From Actinacidiphila rubida (GTDB lineage Bacteria > Actinomycetota > Actinomycetes > Streptomycetales > Streptomycetaceae): a DNA stretch of 64,000 bases. This document shows, piece after piece, positions 26,380-34,894 of this stretch. The DNA is taken from NCBI RefSeq assembly GCF_900110255.1, contig NZ_FODD01000039.1, positions 18,365 to 82,364 on the forward strand. Reading direction: 5' to 3'. Every line of letters begins with the position of its first letter. Positions within the stretch are counted from its first letter, which is position 1. A program made the position numbers and the translations under genes. Below the pieces are notes generated by a model, which saw nothing but the letters and a program-made list of their open reading frames with translations, did not search any database and had not been told where the DNA came from.

Positions 26380-27072
26380 TCAGGGCGCGACGCTGGGGGC
26401 GATGTCGACCAGCGCGCAGTCGGCGTTCGGGCGGCACTGGATCGCCAGGGTGACCGCGCGGGACTCGGCTCCGGCGCCGCCGCCGTTCCAGGCGATGTTC
26501 TGGATGCCGGTTACGGTGACGGCGTAGATGTACGCCTTGGTCAGTGCTGACGGGTCGTCGGTGAGCGCCTGCTTGAAAGCCGAGGGGAAGTGTGACTCTG
26601 TGACCGCGGCGGTGGCGTACTGCTGGTTGTCCGCCATCCGGGACCACAGAACCGGGTCCGGCTCTTGGCCGCTGATCGCCGCCCAGTTCGCGTACTGGGT
26701 GCCGGTGGCCATCCAGGCGCGCATGCCGGCGAGCTGCTGGTCACGGCTGGTGGTGCGGGTGTCGTAGGACCACAACAGACTGGCTGCGGCCTTCGCGTAG
26801 ACCAGCGGATCGGTGAAGTGCGGCGGCTTGGCGACCGATCCGGTCCTGGAGGCCGGCGACGCCGAGGGCGCGGCGGACGAGGGTACGGCGGTAGGAGCCG
26901 GGGTGGTGGTGACGGCGGCCGTGGCGGGAGTGTTGGTTGGGCGGTTGGTGATCCAGGCGGCGGTGCCGGCCAGGGCGAGCAGGACCGCGGTGGCCAGGGC
27001 GATGATCGCGGTGCGCTGGGCGAGCGGCGACCAGGTGGCCGGGTGGGGCAAGGGGTTTCGGCGGGGGGTCAT
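26380..27072 (-). CDS. membrane-anchored transfer protein, one TM helix
   Basis: 230 residues. A short cytoplasmic start is followed by one membrane helix (TAIIALATAVLLALAGTAAWI), a Thr/Pro/Ala linker and an external domain (FTDPLVYAKAAASLLWSYDT; AYIYAVTVTGIQNIAWNGGG). The topology and position match the VirB8/TcpC-like proteins of Gram-positive transfer systems, but the family is not proven. Start ATG overlaps the stop of the VirB2-like gene (ATGA); the open frame extends much further upstream but that part is a shadow of the neighbouring gene. Confidence 0.75.
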   Translation of the reverse strand: MTPRRNPLPHPATWSPLAQRTAIIALATAVLLALAGTAAWITNRPTNTPATAAVTTTPAPTAVPSSAAPSASPASRTGSVAKPPHFTDPLVYAKAAASLLWSYDTRTTSRDQQLAGMRAWMATGTQYANWAAISGQEPDPVLWSRMADNQQYATAAVTESHFPSAFKQALTDDPSALTKAYIYAVTVTGIQNIAWNGGGAGAESRAVTLAIQCRPNADCALVDIAPSVAP

Positions 27073-27389
27073 TTGATCTGCGACCCCAGGGCCGAGAAGA
27101 ACAGGACCAGGCCGTTGGCGGCACCGAGCCCGAGGGCGGCGCCCACGGAGGCGATGGTGCCCTTCTTGCCGTTGGCCTCGGCCTGGTGGCCGCCGGAGAA
27201 GTGGCCCCAGGCCCACATCGCCAGACTGGCGGCGAGAGCGCCGACGACCGCGATGATGCCGTAGAGGTTGATGCTGCTGACGATCTTCTGCAGGACGTCG
27301 AGTCCGGGCAGGCCGCCGGCGGCGGGCTTGATGCCGGGGTCGTAGGCCAGCACCTGGCCGTGGAGGGACGAAGGTGTGGGTGAGGCTAT
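27069..27389 (-). CDS. VirB2-like small membrane protein (DUF6112-type) with ATA start
   Basis: 106 residues with two hydrophobic helices (INLYGIIAVVGALAASLAMW; GAALGLGAANGLVLFFSALG) separated by a conserved HQAEANGKKGTI loop. I recall this as the DUF6112 family, which sits in type IV secretion operons of Streptomyces and looks like a VirB2-type pilin subunit. A perfect AAGGAG is followed after 7 nt by ATA GCC TCA. An in-frame GTG 12 codons later, at VLAYDPGI, is an alternative that has no ribosome binding site. Coupled to the next gene by ATGA overlap. Confidence 0.8.
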   Translation of the reverse strand: MASPTPSSLHGQVLAYDPGIKPAAGGLPGLDVLQKIVSSINLYGIIAVVGALAASLAMWAWGHFSGGHQAEANGKKGTIASVGAALGLGAANGLVLFFSALGSQIK

Positions 27390-27452
27390 GAGCCAGCTCC
27401 TTAGTGGGAACGCAAAGGGCAGGGACGCGGAGTTCGGGGGCGCCGGGAGACG

Positions 27453-28598
27453 TCAGCCGGCGGGCTGGGCGGTGAGGCGGCGCGCGGCTAGGACGTCCCA
27501 CTGCGCGATCGGGTCGATCCGTACGACAGTTCCGGTGTGCGGGGCGGCGATCACGAGTCCGGCGCCGAGGTAGATGCCGACGTGTTCGGGATGGTCGGGG
27601 CTGCCTTCGGTGAACAGCAGGTCACCGGGACGGAGGGCGTTGAGCGGGACGGGGACGCCGGCGTTGACCTGGGTGTAGGTGTTGCGCGGCAGGGTGATGC
27701 CGGCTTCGCGGTATGCCTGCTGCACCAGGCTGGAGCAGTCGCAGCGGCCCATCGGGTCCGGACCGTGCGAGTCGGTGCACGAGCCGCCCCACTGGTACGG
27801 GGTACCGAGCTGGTGCATCGCCCAGGTGATCGCGGTCTTGACCGCTTCGGGTGCGTCGGCGGGGATGGTGTAGCCGGCCGGCACGGTGCCGGGCGGGATC
27901 GGCCCGTACTGCGAGCCGTCGTCCGCCGGCCCGCAACCGGTCACCGGCGCAGGCGGGCCGGTGGTGTCGGCCGGGCTGTCCGGGTTGGTCGGTTGTTCGG
28001 TGGCGGGCAGGGTGGTGGTGATTGCCTGCTGCAGGGCGGTGGCCAGGGGTTCCCAGGTCGCGTAGGCGTCCGGGAGGGCGCTGTGCTGGACGGCCTGGGC
28101 GCCCTGGATAACGGTGAGTTGCTGCCAGCCGGGCACCGCGAGCAGCGCGGAGTAGAACTTCGAGCTGGCGTAGACGGGGTCGAGGAGCTGGGCGGGGGTG
28201 CCCCAGCCCTCGGAGGGCCGCTGCTGGAACAGGCCGACCGAATCGCGGTCTCCCGTGGGCAGGTTGCGCAGCCGGGATTCTTGCAGTGCGGTCGCCAGGG
28301 CGATGATCTGCCCGCGGGCCGGGACGTGCAGGGTGATGCCGGTGACGATGATGGCCTTGGCGTTGGGGATCTGCTCCGCGGGCAGGTCCAGGCCGTCGAC
28401 GTGTGAGTCCGGGCCGGGGGCGGTGCCGCCGAGTATGACGACGACCTGCGCTTCGACCGCGGCGGTGTCGACGGTGCCGGTGGTGCAGGCGGCGGTGAGA
28501 AAGGCGGGTCCGGCTCCGGCGGCGGAGACCGCGGACAGGCCGGCGATCAGGAGTGGGGTCAGGCAGAGCAGGCCGAGGACGGCCGCCAGCCCCTTCAC
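27453..28598 (-). CDS. NlpC/P60 peptidoglycan hydrolase with lytic transglycosylase-like domain
   Basis: 381 residues. A hydrophobic N-terminal helix (LGLLCLTPLLIAGLSAVSAA) acts as signal or anchor. Residues about 85-185 resemble a lytic transglycosylase-type domain (ALATALQESRLRNLPTGDRD, SVGLFQQRPSEGWG). The C-terminal NlpC/P60 domain shows the catalytic Cys in RCDCSSLVQQAYREAG and His in HPEHVGIYLG. Such VirB1-like enzymes open the cell wall for the mating channel. Start GTG lies 9 nt after CCGGAG. It is the first gene of the minus-strand transfer operon. Confidence 0.9.
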   Translation of the reverse strand: MKGLAAVLGLLCLTPLLIAGLSAVSAAGAGPAFLTAACTTGTVDTAAVEAQVVVILGGTAPGPDSHVDGLDLPAEQIPNAKAIIVTGITLHVPARGQIIALATALQESRLRNLPTGDRDSVGLFQQRPSEGWGTPAQLLDPVYASSKFYSALLAVPGWQQLTVIQGAQAVQHSALPDAYATWEPLATALQQAITTTLPATEQPTNPDSPADTTGPPAPVTGCGPADDGSQYGPIPPGTVPAGYTIPADAPEAVKTAITWAMHQLGTPYQWGGSCTDSHGPDPMGRCDCSSLVQQAYREAGITLPRNTYTQVNAGVPVPLNALRPGDLLFTEGSPDHPEHVGIYLGAGLVIAAPHTGTVVRIDPIAQWDVLAARRLTAQPAG

Positions 28599-28935
28599 CC
28601 GTGGCGGCTCCGGGGCTGGTCAGTGTGCAGCGGGCGGTGGACTGGTCGAAGGCGGTGGAGGGTCAGGGCGCGGGTCCTTCGTTCGGGGATGGGGGTGGAG
28701 CGGGATCGGGCAGCGGGAATTCCAAAACTGTAGGCCGGTATTGGCCGTCGACCAAATAATTCGCGTCTTGGATCTGAAATATCGTGAAGGACTCGCCGCC
28801 ACGGACACCCGGGGCTTATCGTTTTGGAATCTCCCGAACCCGCCCCCGCTACCTGGCCGGTATTTCGTACCTGTCGCAGGCGGCGGATGTTCGGGGCGCC
28901 CACCCCGCCCCCTCCTCTGCCACCGGAGTTCCTTT
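28599..28935. promoter_or_regulatory. divergent promoter region between the two main blocks
   Basis: 337 bp without a gene between the NlpC operon (minus) and the methyltransferase operon (plus). Parts are much richer in A/T than the surroundings (about 28735-28830). A 10-bp sequence ATTCCAAAAC at 28719-28728 recurs as its exact inverse GTTTTGGAAT at 28821-28830, so each side of the region carries one copy facing outward. This looks like paired operators for two divergent promoters. I could not assign -10/-35 boxes with confidence. Confidence 0.5.
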
Positions 28936-29688
28936 TTGCCCTTTTCTCTCCACCAGGGTGACGCGCTCAGCGTGCTCACCGCCCTTCCCGACGACTGCGT
29001 GGACGCGGTCATCACCGACCCGCCGTACAACAGTGGCGGGCGTACCGCCAAGGAGCGCACCTCCCGTACCGCGAAGCAGAAGTACACCTCCGTCGATGCC
29101 GAGCATGCTCTCGCCGACTTCACCGGCGAGAACATGGACCAGCGCTCCTACGGGTTCTGGCTCACCCAGATCATGACCGAGGCCCACCGGCTGACCAAGG
29201 TCGGCGGGACGGCGCTGCTGTTCACCGACTGGCGGCAACTGCCGATTACCACCGACGCTCTGCAGGCCGCCGGGTGGCTGTGGCGCGGCATCCTGGTGTG
29301 GCACAAGCCGCAGGCCAGGCCCCAGAAGGGGCGTTTCACCCAGAACGCGGAGTTCATCGTGTGGGGCTCCAACGGCCCCATGGACTCCTCCCGCGCGATC
29401 TACCTGCCGGGCCTGTACAGCGCCTCCCAGCCCTCGGGCGCCAAGCGGAAGCACATCACGCAGAAGCCCGTGGAGGTGATGCGGGAGCTGGTGAAGATCG
29501 CCCCCGAGGGCGGCACCGTCCTGGACTTCTGCGCCGGCTCCGGGTCGACCGGGGTCGCCGCCCTCCTGGAAGGCCGGGACGCGATCTGCGTGGAGAAGAC
29601 CCCGCACTACGCGGAAGTCGCCGCCGACCGCCTCACCGAGGCCGTGAACCAGACCCTGACCCAGGACGACTGCACCCTGGCCGCCTGA
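28936..29688 (+). CDS. site-specific DNA methyltransferase, DPPY type
   Basis: 250 residues. DPPYNSGG (residues about 28-35) is the catalytic motif and VLDFCAGSGSTGVAALLEGR near residue 200 is the AdoMet site, giving the beta order; DPPY favours N6-adenine. Start TTG lies 7 nt after CCGGAG, so the protein begins PFSLHQGDALSVLTALP, the normal start for this family. First gene of the plus-strand block; no partner nuclease nearby. With the enzyme at the left edge it makes two orphan methyltransferases, probably for evading restriction during transfer. Confidence 0.88.
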   Translation: MPFSLHQGDALSVLTALPDDCVDAVITDPPYNSGGRTAKERTSRTAKQKYTSVDAEHALADFTGENMDQRSYGFWLTQIMTEAHRLTKVGGTALLFTDWRQLPITTDALQAAGWLWRGILVWHKPQARPQKGRFTQNAEFIVWGSNGPMDSSRAIYLPGLYSASQPSGAKRKHITQKPVEVMRELVKIAPEGGTVLDFCAGSGSTGVAALLEGRDAICVEKTPHYAEVAADRLTEAVNQTLTQDDCTLAA

Positions 29689-29808
29689 CCGGAGGTTCTC
29701 CGGGGCGAGTAATCTCCCCGCCCCGGCCAGTCCGAGCCGATAGCCGATGTTTCCGCATGCCCGTTTCCCATTCGCGTCTGACCGCTGCGGCGGTGCAAGG
29801 AGCTGCCT

Positions 29809-30441
29809 ATGCCCGATTCCATCGACCCCTGCGATAAGGAGGAAATGGAACCCCTGCGATTTCCGGGCCGAGGGGTGGAGGGCCTGGAGGCCAGCGTTCG
29901 CCAGCTGATCGCCGAATCCGAACAGCAGGCCCGACTCCTGGATTCCCTATCCGCCGCGCCGGACGACTCGGCCCTGCCCTACGCCAGCATTGCCCCGGGC
30001 TTCGCGCCGGGTCGGCCGGGACCGGCGGCTCCGGAACCGCGGTTCATCCTGACCCTGGACGGCACCGCGTTCGAGGCGGAGCTGGACGCGCTGTCGGATT
30101 GGGTGCACGACTTCCTGCTGCCTACCTACGGTGCCGAGGTGTCCACGGCGACGCCGTGGTGCCAGCAGTGGGCCGAGCACCTGGAGGTCGTCGGATGGCT
30201 GCACGCGTTGTGGATGGCGTACCAGCAGCACACCGACCCCGAGGCAGGCCCGTCGGGGCCCGCGGTGTGGCACCGGGACTTCCTCACCCACACCATGGCC
30301 GCGATCCGCGCGCCGGGCGGGCCGCTCAGCGCGTGCATGACCAGCCTGGACCGGCCCTCCCACCGGATCCTGCCCAGCCCCCACGGCCCGGCGCCCACCC
30401 CCGGCGATGAGCAGTTGGCTGCGAGCGGGGTGGCGGCGTGA
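29809..30441 (+). CDS. DUF4913 family protein
   Basis: 210 residues. The C-terminal half (LDALSDWVHDFLLPTYGAEV; TPWCQQWAEHLEVVGWLHAL; VWHRDFLTHTMAAI) fits the DUF4913 family of actinobacterial mobile elements, whose function is unknown. The first 60 residues are a charged, probably coiled region. Start ATG lies 6 nt after AAGGAG. Stop overlaps the next gene (GTGA). Confidence 0.75.
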   Translation: MPDSIDPCDKEEMEPLRFPGRGVEGLEASVRQLIAESEQQARLLDSLSAAPDDSALPYASIAPGFAPGRPGPAAPEPRFILTLDGTAFEAELDALSDWVHDFLLPTYGAEVSTATPWCQQWAEHLEVVGWLHALWMAYQQHTDPEAGPSGPAVWHRDFLTHTMAAIRAPGGPLSACMTSLDRPSHRILPSPHGPAPTPGDEQLAASGVAA

Positions 30442-30881
30442 ACGGCGAGCCCCGTTTCGGCCTGGCCGTCGACCCGCGCGTGGTGGACGACCTGATGCTC
30501 GCGCCGCCCGAGATCCGCACCGCCGCGCTGGAATGCCTGTCCACCGTCCTGGACGGGGAACCGCAGGGCGAGGAACTGGGCGGCACGCTCGCGGGATACC
30601 GCAGCGTCGTGCTGGATCCGCGCTGGCGCCTGGTCTACTCCCTGCGGCCCGCTCCGTCGGCGCAGCATTACGCCCGGGAGGTGTTCGTCGCGGCGGTGCG
30701 CCCGCGAGCGCGCTTCGACGTCTACACCGCGGTTGCCTCCCGCCTGGGGCTGGACCGGCAGCCGCTCAGCGCCCTCGCGCACGCCGCCCGCGCCCGCTCA
30801 CCCCAGGCTACAAAGCTCCCCGCGCCCCGCTTGGTTCCCCTTCCCTCCGCCACGATCCCCGCGAAAGGCACCACTCGTTGA
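30438..30881 (+). CDS. RelE/ParE-like protein, possible toxin-type fold
   Basis: 147 residues. Residues 5-90 recall the RelE/ParE fold: AVDPRVVDDLMLAPPEIRTA followed by GYRSVVLDPRWRLVYSLRP and FVAAVRPRA. No obvious antitoxin is beside it, so it may be a domesticated or accessory version instead of a functional toxin. Coupled to genes on both sides (GTGA and TTGA overlaps). Confidence 0.5.
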   Translation: MNGEPRFGLAVDPRVVDDLMLAPPEIRTAALECLSTVLDGEPQGEELGGTLAGYRSVVLDPRWRLVYSLRPAPSAQHYAREVFVAAVRPRARFDVYTAVASRLGLDRQPLSALAHAARARSPQATKLPAPRLVPLPSATIPAKGTTR

Positions 30882-31372
30882 CCTGCTCCAACCACTGCGT
30901 TCCCGCGGACCTGCCCACCCCGACCGCGTGCTGCGGTAACCGATGGCGACCCTCCGGCGCGCCCGTTCCCGCCACCTGCTGCGGGATCGTCTCGCTCGCA
31001 GCCGAGTTCCTGAACGCCCTCCTCGACCCGGACTGCGAGCAGCCGGAAGCCGGGGAAGCCGGCAGGCCCGATGCGCCCTGCCCGTCGGCCGGTTCGGCGC
31101 CGACGGGCATCGTGGAGGCGTGCCTGGTGGCGTTCGAGGAACTGGGCGATCCCGAGGCGATGGCCTCGGAGGACCTGGTCGCCTTGCTGCGTCACGCTCC
31201 CGGTATCGCGGTCGGCCGGTGGCGGTTCGCCGACCTGACCCAGGCCCGGCTCGCGCACCTGCTCGCCCCGTACGAGGTGACCACCCGGGACGCCACGCTG
31301 CCCGACGGGCGCCGCCGCAAGTCCTACCGGCGCAGTACGCTGCTCGCGGCCGAGGCGGGAGGGTACCGCTGA
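30878..31372 (+). CDS. hypothetical protein with DUF3631-like C-terminal region
   Basis: 164 residues. The N-terminus carries several cysteines (CSNHC, then two CC pairs), so a metal site is possible. The C-terminal half (SEDLVALLRHAPGIAVGRWR; LTQARLAHLLAPYEVTTRDA; RRKSYRRSTLLAA) resembles the tail region of DUF3631 proteins from actinobacterial elements. Start TTG overlaps the previous stop and lies 9 nt after GAAAGG. Confidence 0.55.
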   Translation: MTCSNHCVPADLPTPTACCGNRWRPSGAPVPATCCGIVSLAAEFLNALLDPDCEQPEAGEAGRPDAPCPSAGSAPTGIVEACLVAFEELGDPEAMASEDLVALLRHAPGIAVGRWRFADLTQARLAHLLAPYEVTTRDATLPDGRRRKSYRRSTLLAAEAGGYR

Positions 31373-32052
31373 ACGACCGCCCCATCCTGCCCACGTCACC
31401 TCCAGCTCCCACTGCGCTGGACGACCGTATCCATGCGCTGACCGGCTTCACCGGCCAGGAACTGCAGCGCCACCACGCGGACGGTCTGCTTCCCGCCGAC
31501 CTGATCGTCCTGGCCGAAGCGCACCAGGACCTTGCTGGCGAAGAGGCCGAAGTTGCCTATCACCTCGGCCGGCTGCACCAGCTCAGCGGCGGCGAGGACG
31601 CGGCGGACGAGGCGCTGCTGGAACGCCTGGCGAGGGTGATGCGCCACCTCGCCGAAGCCGTCACCCGCCGCGATACGAGCGTGGACGCCACGGCCGCGGT
31701 CCTGGAGCCACTGGAGCATGCGGCGCATTCCCGGGACGAAGGTGACCTGCCGGATCTGACCGCGCCGGACTTCGCCCACCTGCTGGGCCTGGTGCGCGGG
31801 GCCAAACTCCACCAGCACCTGGTCACCCAGCGACTGTCGGTGGTGACCGCCTCCGGCACCAGGCTGCCGTTTCCGGCCCTGCAGCGGCTGGAGAAGGCCG
31901 GTCTCGTCGAGGTCGACCGTGCCCATCCGCTGCACGCCGGCCAGCCGGTCGCCCTGACCGCCTTCGGCCGCCGGACCCTCACCGGCCGTTCTCCCACTCC
32001 CACCGCTCCGTCGCCCGCCGGCGCGCCGTTTCCGGCCGCCAACCGCCGCTGA
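31369..32052 (+). CDS. hypothetical helical protein with CTG start
   Basis: 227 residues, helical (LIVLAEAHQDLAGEEAEVAY; LERLARVMRHLAEAVTRRDT) with a C-terminal segment FPALQRLEKAGLVEVDRAHP that looks like the end of a winged helix. Not recognised. CTG overlaps the upstream stop as CTGA, 5 nt after GGAGGG. The reading frame is open upstream as well, but that part belongs to the neighbour's shadow. Confidence 0.6.
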   Translation: MNDRPILPTSPPAPTALDDRIHALTGFTGQELQRHHADGLLPADLIVLAEAHQDLAGEEAEVAYHLGRLHQLSGGEDAADEALLERLARVMRHLAEAVTRRDTSVDATAAVLEPLEHAAHSRDEGDLPDLTAPDFAHLLGLVRGAKLHQHLVTQRLSVVTASGTRLPFPALQRLEKAGLVEVDRAHPLHAGQPVALTAFGRRTLTGRSPTPTAPSPAGAPFPAANRR

Positions 32053-32063
32053 CTGGAGGAACG

Positions 32064-32462
32064 ATCCGCCCCGTCACTCCCCACCGCCAGAGCCGGCCTT
32101 CTTCCGGGCAGCCGTCGTTCCAGCAGCGCCTTCGGCAGGCCGCCGAGCTCGTCGAGATGCTGTGGCCCCGGGACCACGAGGACGAGCGCACCGCGCACGA
32201 GGAGGCCGCGCGCAAGCGGGCCTTCGGCCTGTACACCGCCGTCCTGCAGGCGGCCGAGGACGCCGCGGTCACCCGGGCCCGGCTGACCTCCCGCCCCCAC
32301 CCGCCGACCCGGACCGCCCAGCTCCGGGGACTGCTCGCCCGGCAGAACACCCGCCGCGACGCGGCATACCGGGCGCTGTCGAAGCTGCTGGACGCGCAAC
32401 TCGCCGCCGGGCCGCAGCACTCGTCGTCTGCGGCAGGCGGCTCCCATTCTCCTTGCTCCTGA
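32064..32462 (+). CDS. small charged helical protein with ATC start
   Basis: 132 residues. Begins RPVTPHRQSRPSSGQPS and then forms a long helix (LRQAAELVEMLWPRDHEDER, AHEEAARKRAFGLYTAVLQA). GGAGGA is followed closely by ATC; the first ATG in the frame is at 32157, inside the helix. Not recognised. Confidence 0.55.
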   Translation: MRPVTPHRQSRPSSGQPSFQQRLRQAAELVEMLWPRDHEDERTAHEEAARKRAFGLYTAVLQAAEDAAVTRARLTSRPHPPTRTAQLRGLLARQNTRRDAAYRALSKLLDAQLAAGPQHSSSAAGGSHSPCS

Positions 32463-32477
32463 CCCTCCCGGAGGACC

Positions 32478-33299
32478 GTGCCCGACCCTGACAGCAACCG
32501 GCCCGGTGACGGCTGCCCGCTCGATCCGAATGCCCTCTTTCCCCTCGCGGACTACGCGCCTGCCGCCGGCACGACCGCGGATGACCGAAAGCGGTCCTCC
32601 CGGAAGTTCGTCTTCAGCCGCGCGCTGCGGACCAAGGGCTTCAAGGCCGCCGGCGAGACCACGGAACGCCTGCACACGTTCCTGCTCAACGAGCCCGAAT
32701 ACACCCTGCTGGCCAACCACCATGAGGGCGACAGCAGCTTCGCCGTGCTGTTCGACTCCTCGGCCACCTGGGACATCCCCGGCACCGCCAATCTCGTGGC
32801 CGTGCACCTCGTCCGCAACCAGATGTGGCGGACGTTCGACTTCGACACGGCACATCTGCCGATGGTGGCGCTGGCGCAGCAGTGGCTGGTGGCCCGGGGA
32901 TGCCCGCCCGAAGCCATCGTGCTGCCGCCCGAACGGGCCACCCAACCCGCCGACCAGGAGACCACGATCCTGGAGACGCACCTGCGGACATCGCCCGATC
33001 GGTACACACTCGTCGACCACTACACCGACGACGGCGGCCCGTTCGAGTCCTGGGCCCTGCTGCGCGATACGCACCCCGAATCAGCCGGCACCCCGGTGCG
33101 AGTTTTTATCGAGGCAGCGGACATGAATGCCGGCACCTACACCTTGCGCGAAGGCGGGTTCGCCGATGAGGACGGGGCGCGGGAATGGCTGGATGGGCGC
33201 CCCGGACCGCTTCCTCCGGCATTGCGCACTTCCCGGCCCGGCGCAGCCTCCCGGCCTGCGGTACCCCCACCTTCGGGGGCTTCGGGGCCGCGCCGCTGA
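32478..33299 (+). CDS. hypothetical protein, 273 residues
   Basis: Mixed alpha/beta (FLLNEPEYTLLANHHEGDSS; VALAQQWLVARGCPPEAIVL), with two related halves: HLRTSPDRYTLVDHYTDDGG echoes EPEYTLLANHHEGD, so it may contain an internal duplication. Start GTG lies 3-4 nt after GGAGG. After its stop a 138-bp AT-richer gap follows. Not recognised. Confidence 0.6.
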   Translation: MPDPDSNRPGDGCPLDPNALFPLADYAPAAGTTADDRKRSSRKFVFSRALRTKGFKAAGETTERLHTFLLNEPEYTLLANHHEGDSSFAVLFDSSATWDIPGTANLVAVHLVRNQMWRTFDFDTAHLPMVALAQQWLVARGCPPEAIVLPPERATQPADQETTILETHLRTSPDRYTLVDHYTDDGGPFESWALLRDTHPESAGTPVRVFIEAADMNAGTYTLREGGFADEDGAREWLDGRPGPLPPALRTSRPGAASRPAVPPPSGASGPRR

Positions 33300-33437
33300 C
33301 GCCCCGCGCCGGTAGATAGCACGAAAAATACCGTCAGGCAAAACGCGTTTTCTCCAGATCATAGAACCGTTCCCCGCCGCACCCACTGCACCAGTGGTTC
33401 CCTTCTTCCGATTCCTCTGCCAGGAGGCTATTTCCGC

Positions 33438-33974
33438 ATGCGTCAATTCCCCAAGTTCACTGCTCCGGGAAGCATTCCGCCGTCGCGCGAACCCGTCCCC
33501 ACCGCCCCGGCGCCGGTTCCGGTGGACGCTGACGGGGTGCTGGAGGTGCTGGCGGCCGAGGTCCGCGAACGCTTCGGGCACAGCCTGGGGGACCTGCGCA
33601 CCCTGACGGCCACCGAGCCCCATCGGGTCCCGGGAGTCAGTGAGGTGCTGCGCTGGTTCGACCAGGTCACCGAGGCCCAGAAGTTCCTGGAGGACGCCGA
33701 GAACGCCCTGGTGGACGTCCTGGCCACTGGGGACACCGCGCCGCTGACCGAGGACCAGATGGTCCTGGCGGCCACAGTGGATGCCGCGGTGACCGTGCGG
33801 GACGGGCGCGCCTTGGTGGTCCGCTTCTTGCTCAACCCGGACGCCCCCGGCAAACAGGACGGGAGGGCCAGGGGTGAGGCGCTGGGAGTGCGGCGCCCGC
33901 CAGCCCTGACCACCAGCATGCCGCCCCGCTCGGCCACCTCGGCGTCCGCATCGGCAGCAGGGGTGCGCCGATGA
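33438..33974 (+). CDS. hypothetical protein following an AT-rich gap
   Basis: 178 residues, helical core (VLEVLAAEVRERFGHSLGDL; AQKFLEDAENALVDVLATGD) and a disordered Ser/Ala/Pro tail. Start ATG lies 10 nt after AGGAGG. The 138-bp region before it (33300-33437) has the stretch CACGAAAAATACCGTCAGGC and is far richer in A/T than the genes, so a promoter is likely there. Coupled to the next gene by ATGA. Confidence 0.6.
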   Translation: MRQFPKFTAPGSIPPSREPVPTAPAPVPVDADGVLEVLAAEVRERFGHSLGDLRTLTATEPHRVPGVSEVLRWFDQVTEAQKFLEDAENALVDVLATGDTAPLTEDQMVLAATVDAAVTVRDGRALVVRFLLNPDAPGKQDGRARGEALGVRRPPALTTSMPPRSATSASASAAGVRR

Positions 33975-34444
33975 ACGCCGCCGAGATGCCCACCACCCAG
34001 GACAGCGCCATCGTCGAAGCCTTCGGCCGGCCGATGGACGTGCTGTATACCCAGGTCGAGACCGGCGAGGCACTGCCGGCCCTGGTGAGGGTCCTGGAAC
34101 TGCGCTCCTGGCTGGCGATGGTCGAGGACCAGGCCGTGCAGACGCGACAGCGCATCCACGAAGCAAGGGCCAAGGCCGTCGACCTGTACGGGACATCGGC
34201 GGACGACCTGCGGTTCGATGTGGCCGTCCTGGAGGCGACCCAGCGCGTTGGCCTCCGCTACGCCGAGACCCTCGGCGAGCTGCTGCAGAACGCGCCGGCG
34301 ACGTCGCCGACCGCGCGGCGGCCGGTGTCGTTCACCCACGCCACGGCCCATGCCGTGGCGACGGCGGACGGCGCTCTGACCGTGCGGCCGGTCCGGACCA
34401 GCGAACGGGTCACGGAGGTGGGCGCTGGTCGCCACCGCCGCTGA
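33971..34444 (+). CDS. hypothetical helical protein
   Basis: 157 residues with a long charged helix (LAMVEDQAVQTRQRIHEARA; LRYAETLGELLQNAPATSP). Probably coiled coil. ATG overlaps the previous stop. Its 3' end overlaps the next gene by 20 nt. Confidence 0.6.
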   Translation: MNAAEMPTTQDSAIVEAFGRPMDVLYTQVETGEALPALVRVLELRSWLAMVEDQAVQTRQRIHEARAKAVDLYGTSADDLRFDVAVLEATQRVGLRYAETLGELLQNAPATSPTARRPVSFTHATAHAVATADGALTVRPVRTSERVTEVGAGRHRR

Positions 34445-34832
34445 CATCGCCACCCGGATCGAGGCTCTGTGGGGCCAGCCGCTTGCCGGACTCCGCCTGG
34501 AAACAGAAGCACACCCCGACACCACGTTGATCGGTGCAGTCCTGCGGCTGCACAGCGACATCGAGTTCGCCGAACGCAGCATCGACTCCCTCCGCGGCCG
34601 GCTCCGGAGTCTGACCATCTCGCCGCAGGCGATCGATGAACCTAACGCCCGTGACCTGCTCGATAGCGCCCAGCGGTTGGCGTTGGCGGTCACCGCCCGC
34701 AACGCCCATCTGGCAGCCGCCACCGCGGTCCTGGACGGCCTGCGCCGCCGTGAGCCGCCACCTGCGCCGGCGCTGCCCGCAGCTCTGGCCGCCGGCCCCG
34801 CCCAGCCCGCGGACCTTCTCCGCACCCGCTGA
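34425..34832 (+). CDS. small helical protein with CTG start
   Basis: 135 residues, mostly one long helical stretch (LRLHSDIEFAERSIDSLRGR; LAVTARNAHLAAATAVLDGL). GGAGG is followed after 6 nt by CTG GTC GCC. The first TTG in the frame is at 34527, in the middle of the helical region. Not recognised. Confidence 0.6.
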   Translation: MVATAADIATRIEALWGQPLAGLRLETEAHPDTTLIGAVLRLHSDIEFAERSIDSLRGRLRSLTISPQAIDEPNARDLLDSAQRLALAVTARNAHLAAATAVLDGLRRREPPPAPALPAALAAGPAQPADLLRTR

Positions 34833-34894
34833 ACCAACTTCCAGCCCGACATCCCCGAACCCCCAGTCCCCTTCACCAGGAGAGTGCTTTCTTC

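Noticed and set aside
27073..27501. N-terminal extension of the TM protein gene (open frame from 27501)
   Set aside because: The extension overlaps the VirB2-like gene in another frame and is Arg/Pro-rich; the ATGA-coupled start at 27072 gives a sensible membrane protein.
29607..29822. Minus-strand frame between the methyltransferase and DUF4913 genes
   Set aside because: Short, no ribosome binding site, lies across a gene end and promoter gap.
30438..31372. Toxin-antitoxin pair (RelE/ParE-like gene plus its neighbour)
   Set aside because: The downstream gene looks DUF3631-like and cysteine-rich, not like an antitoxin, so the pair is not claimed.
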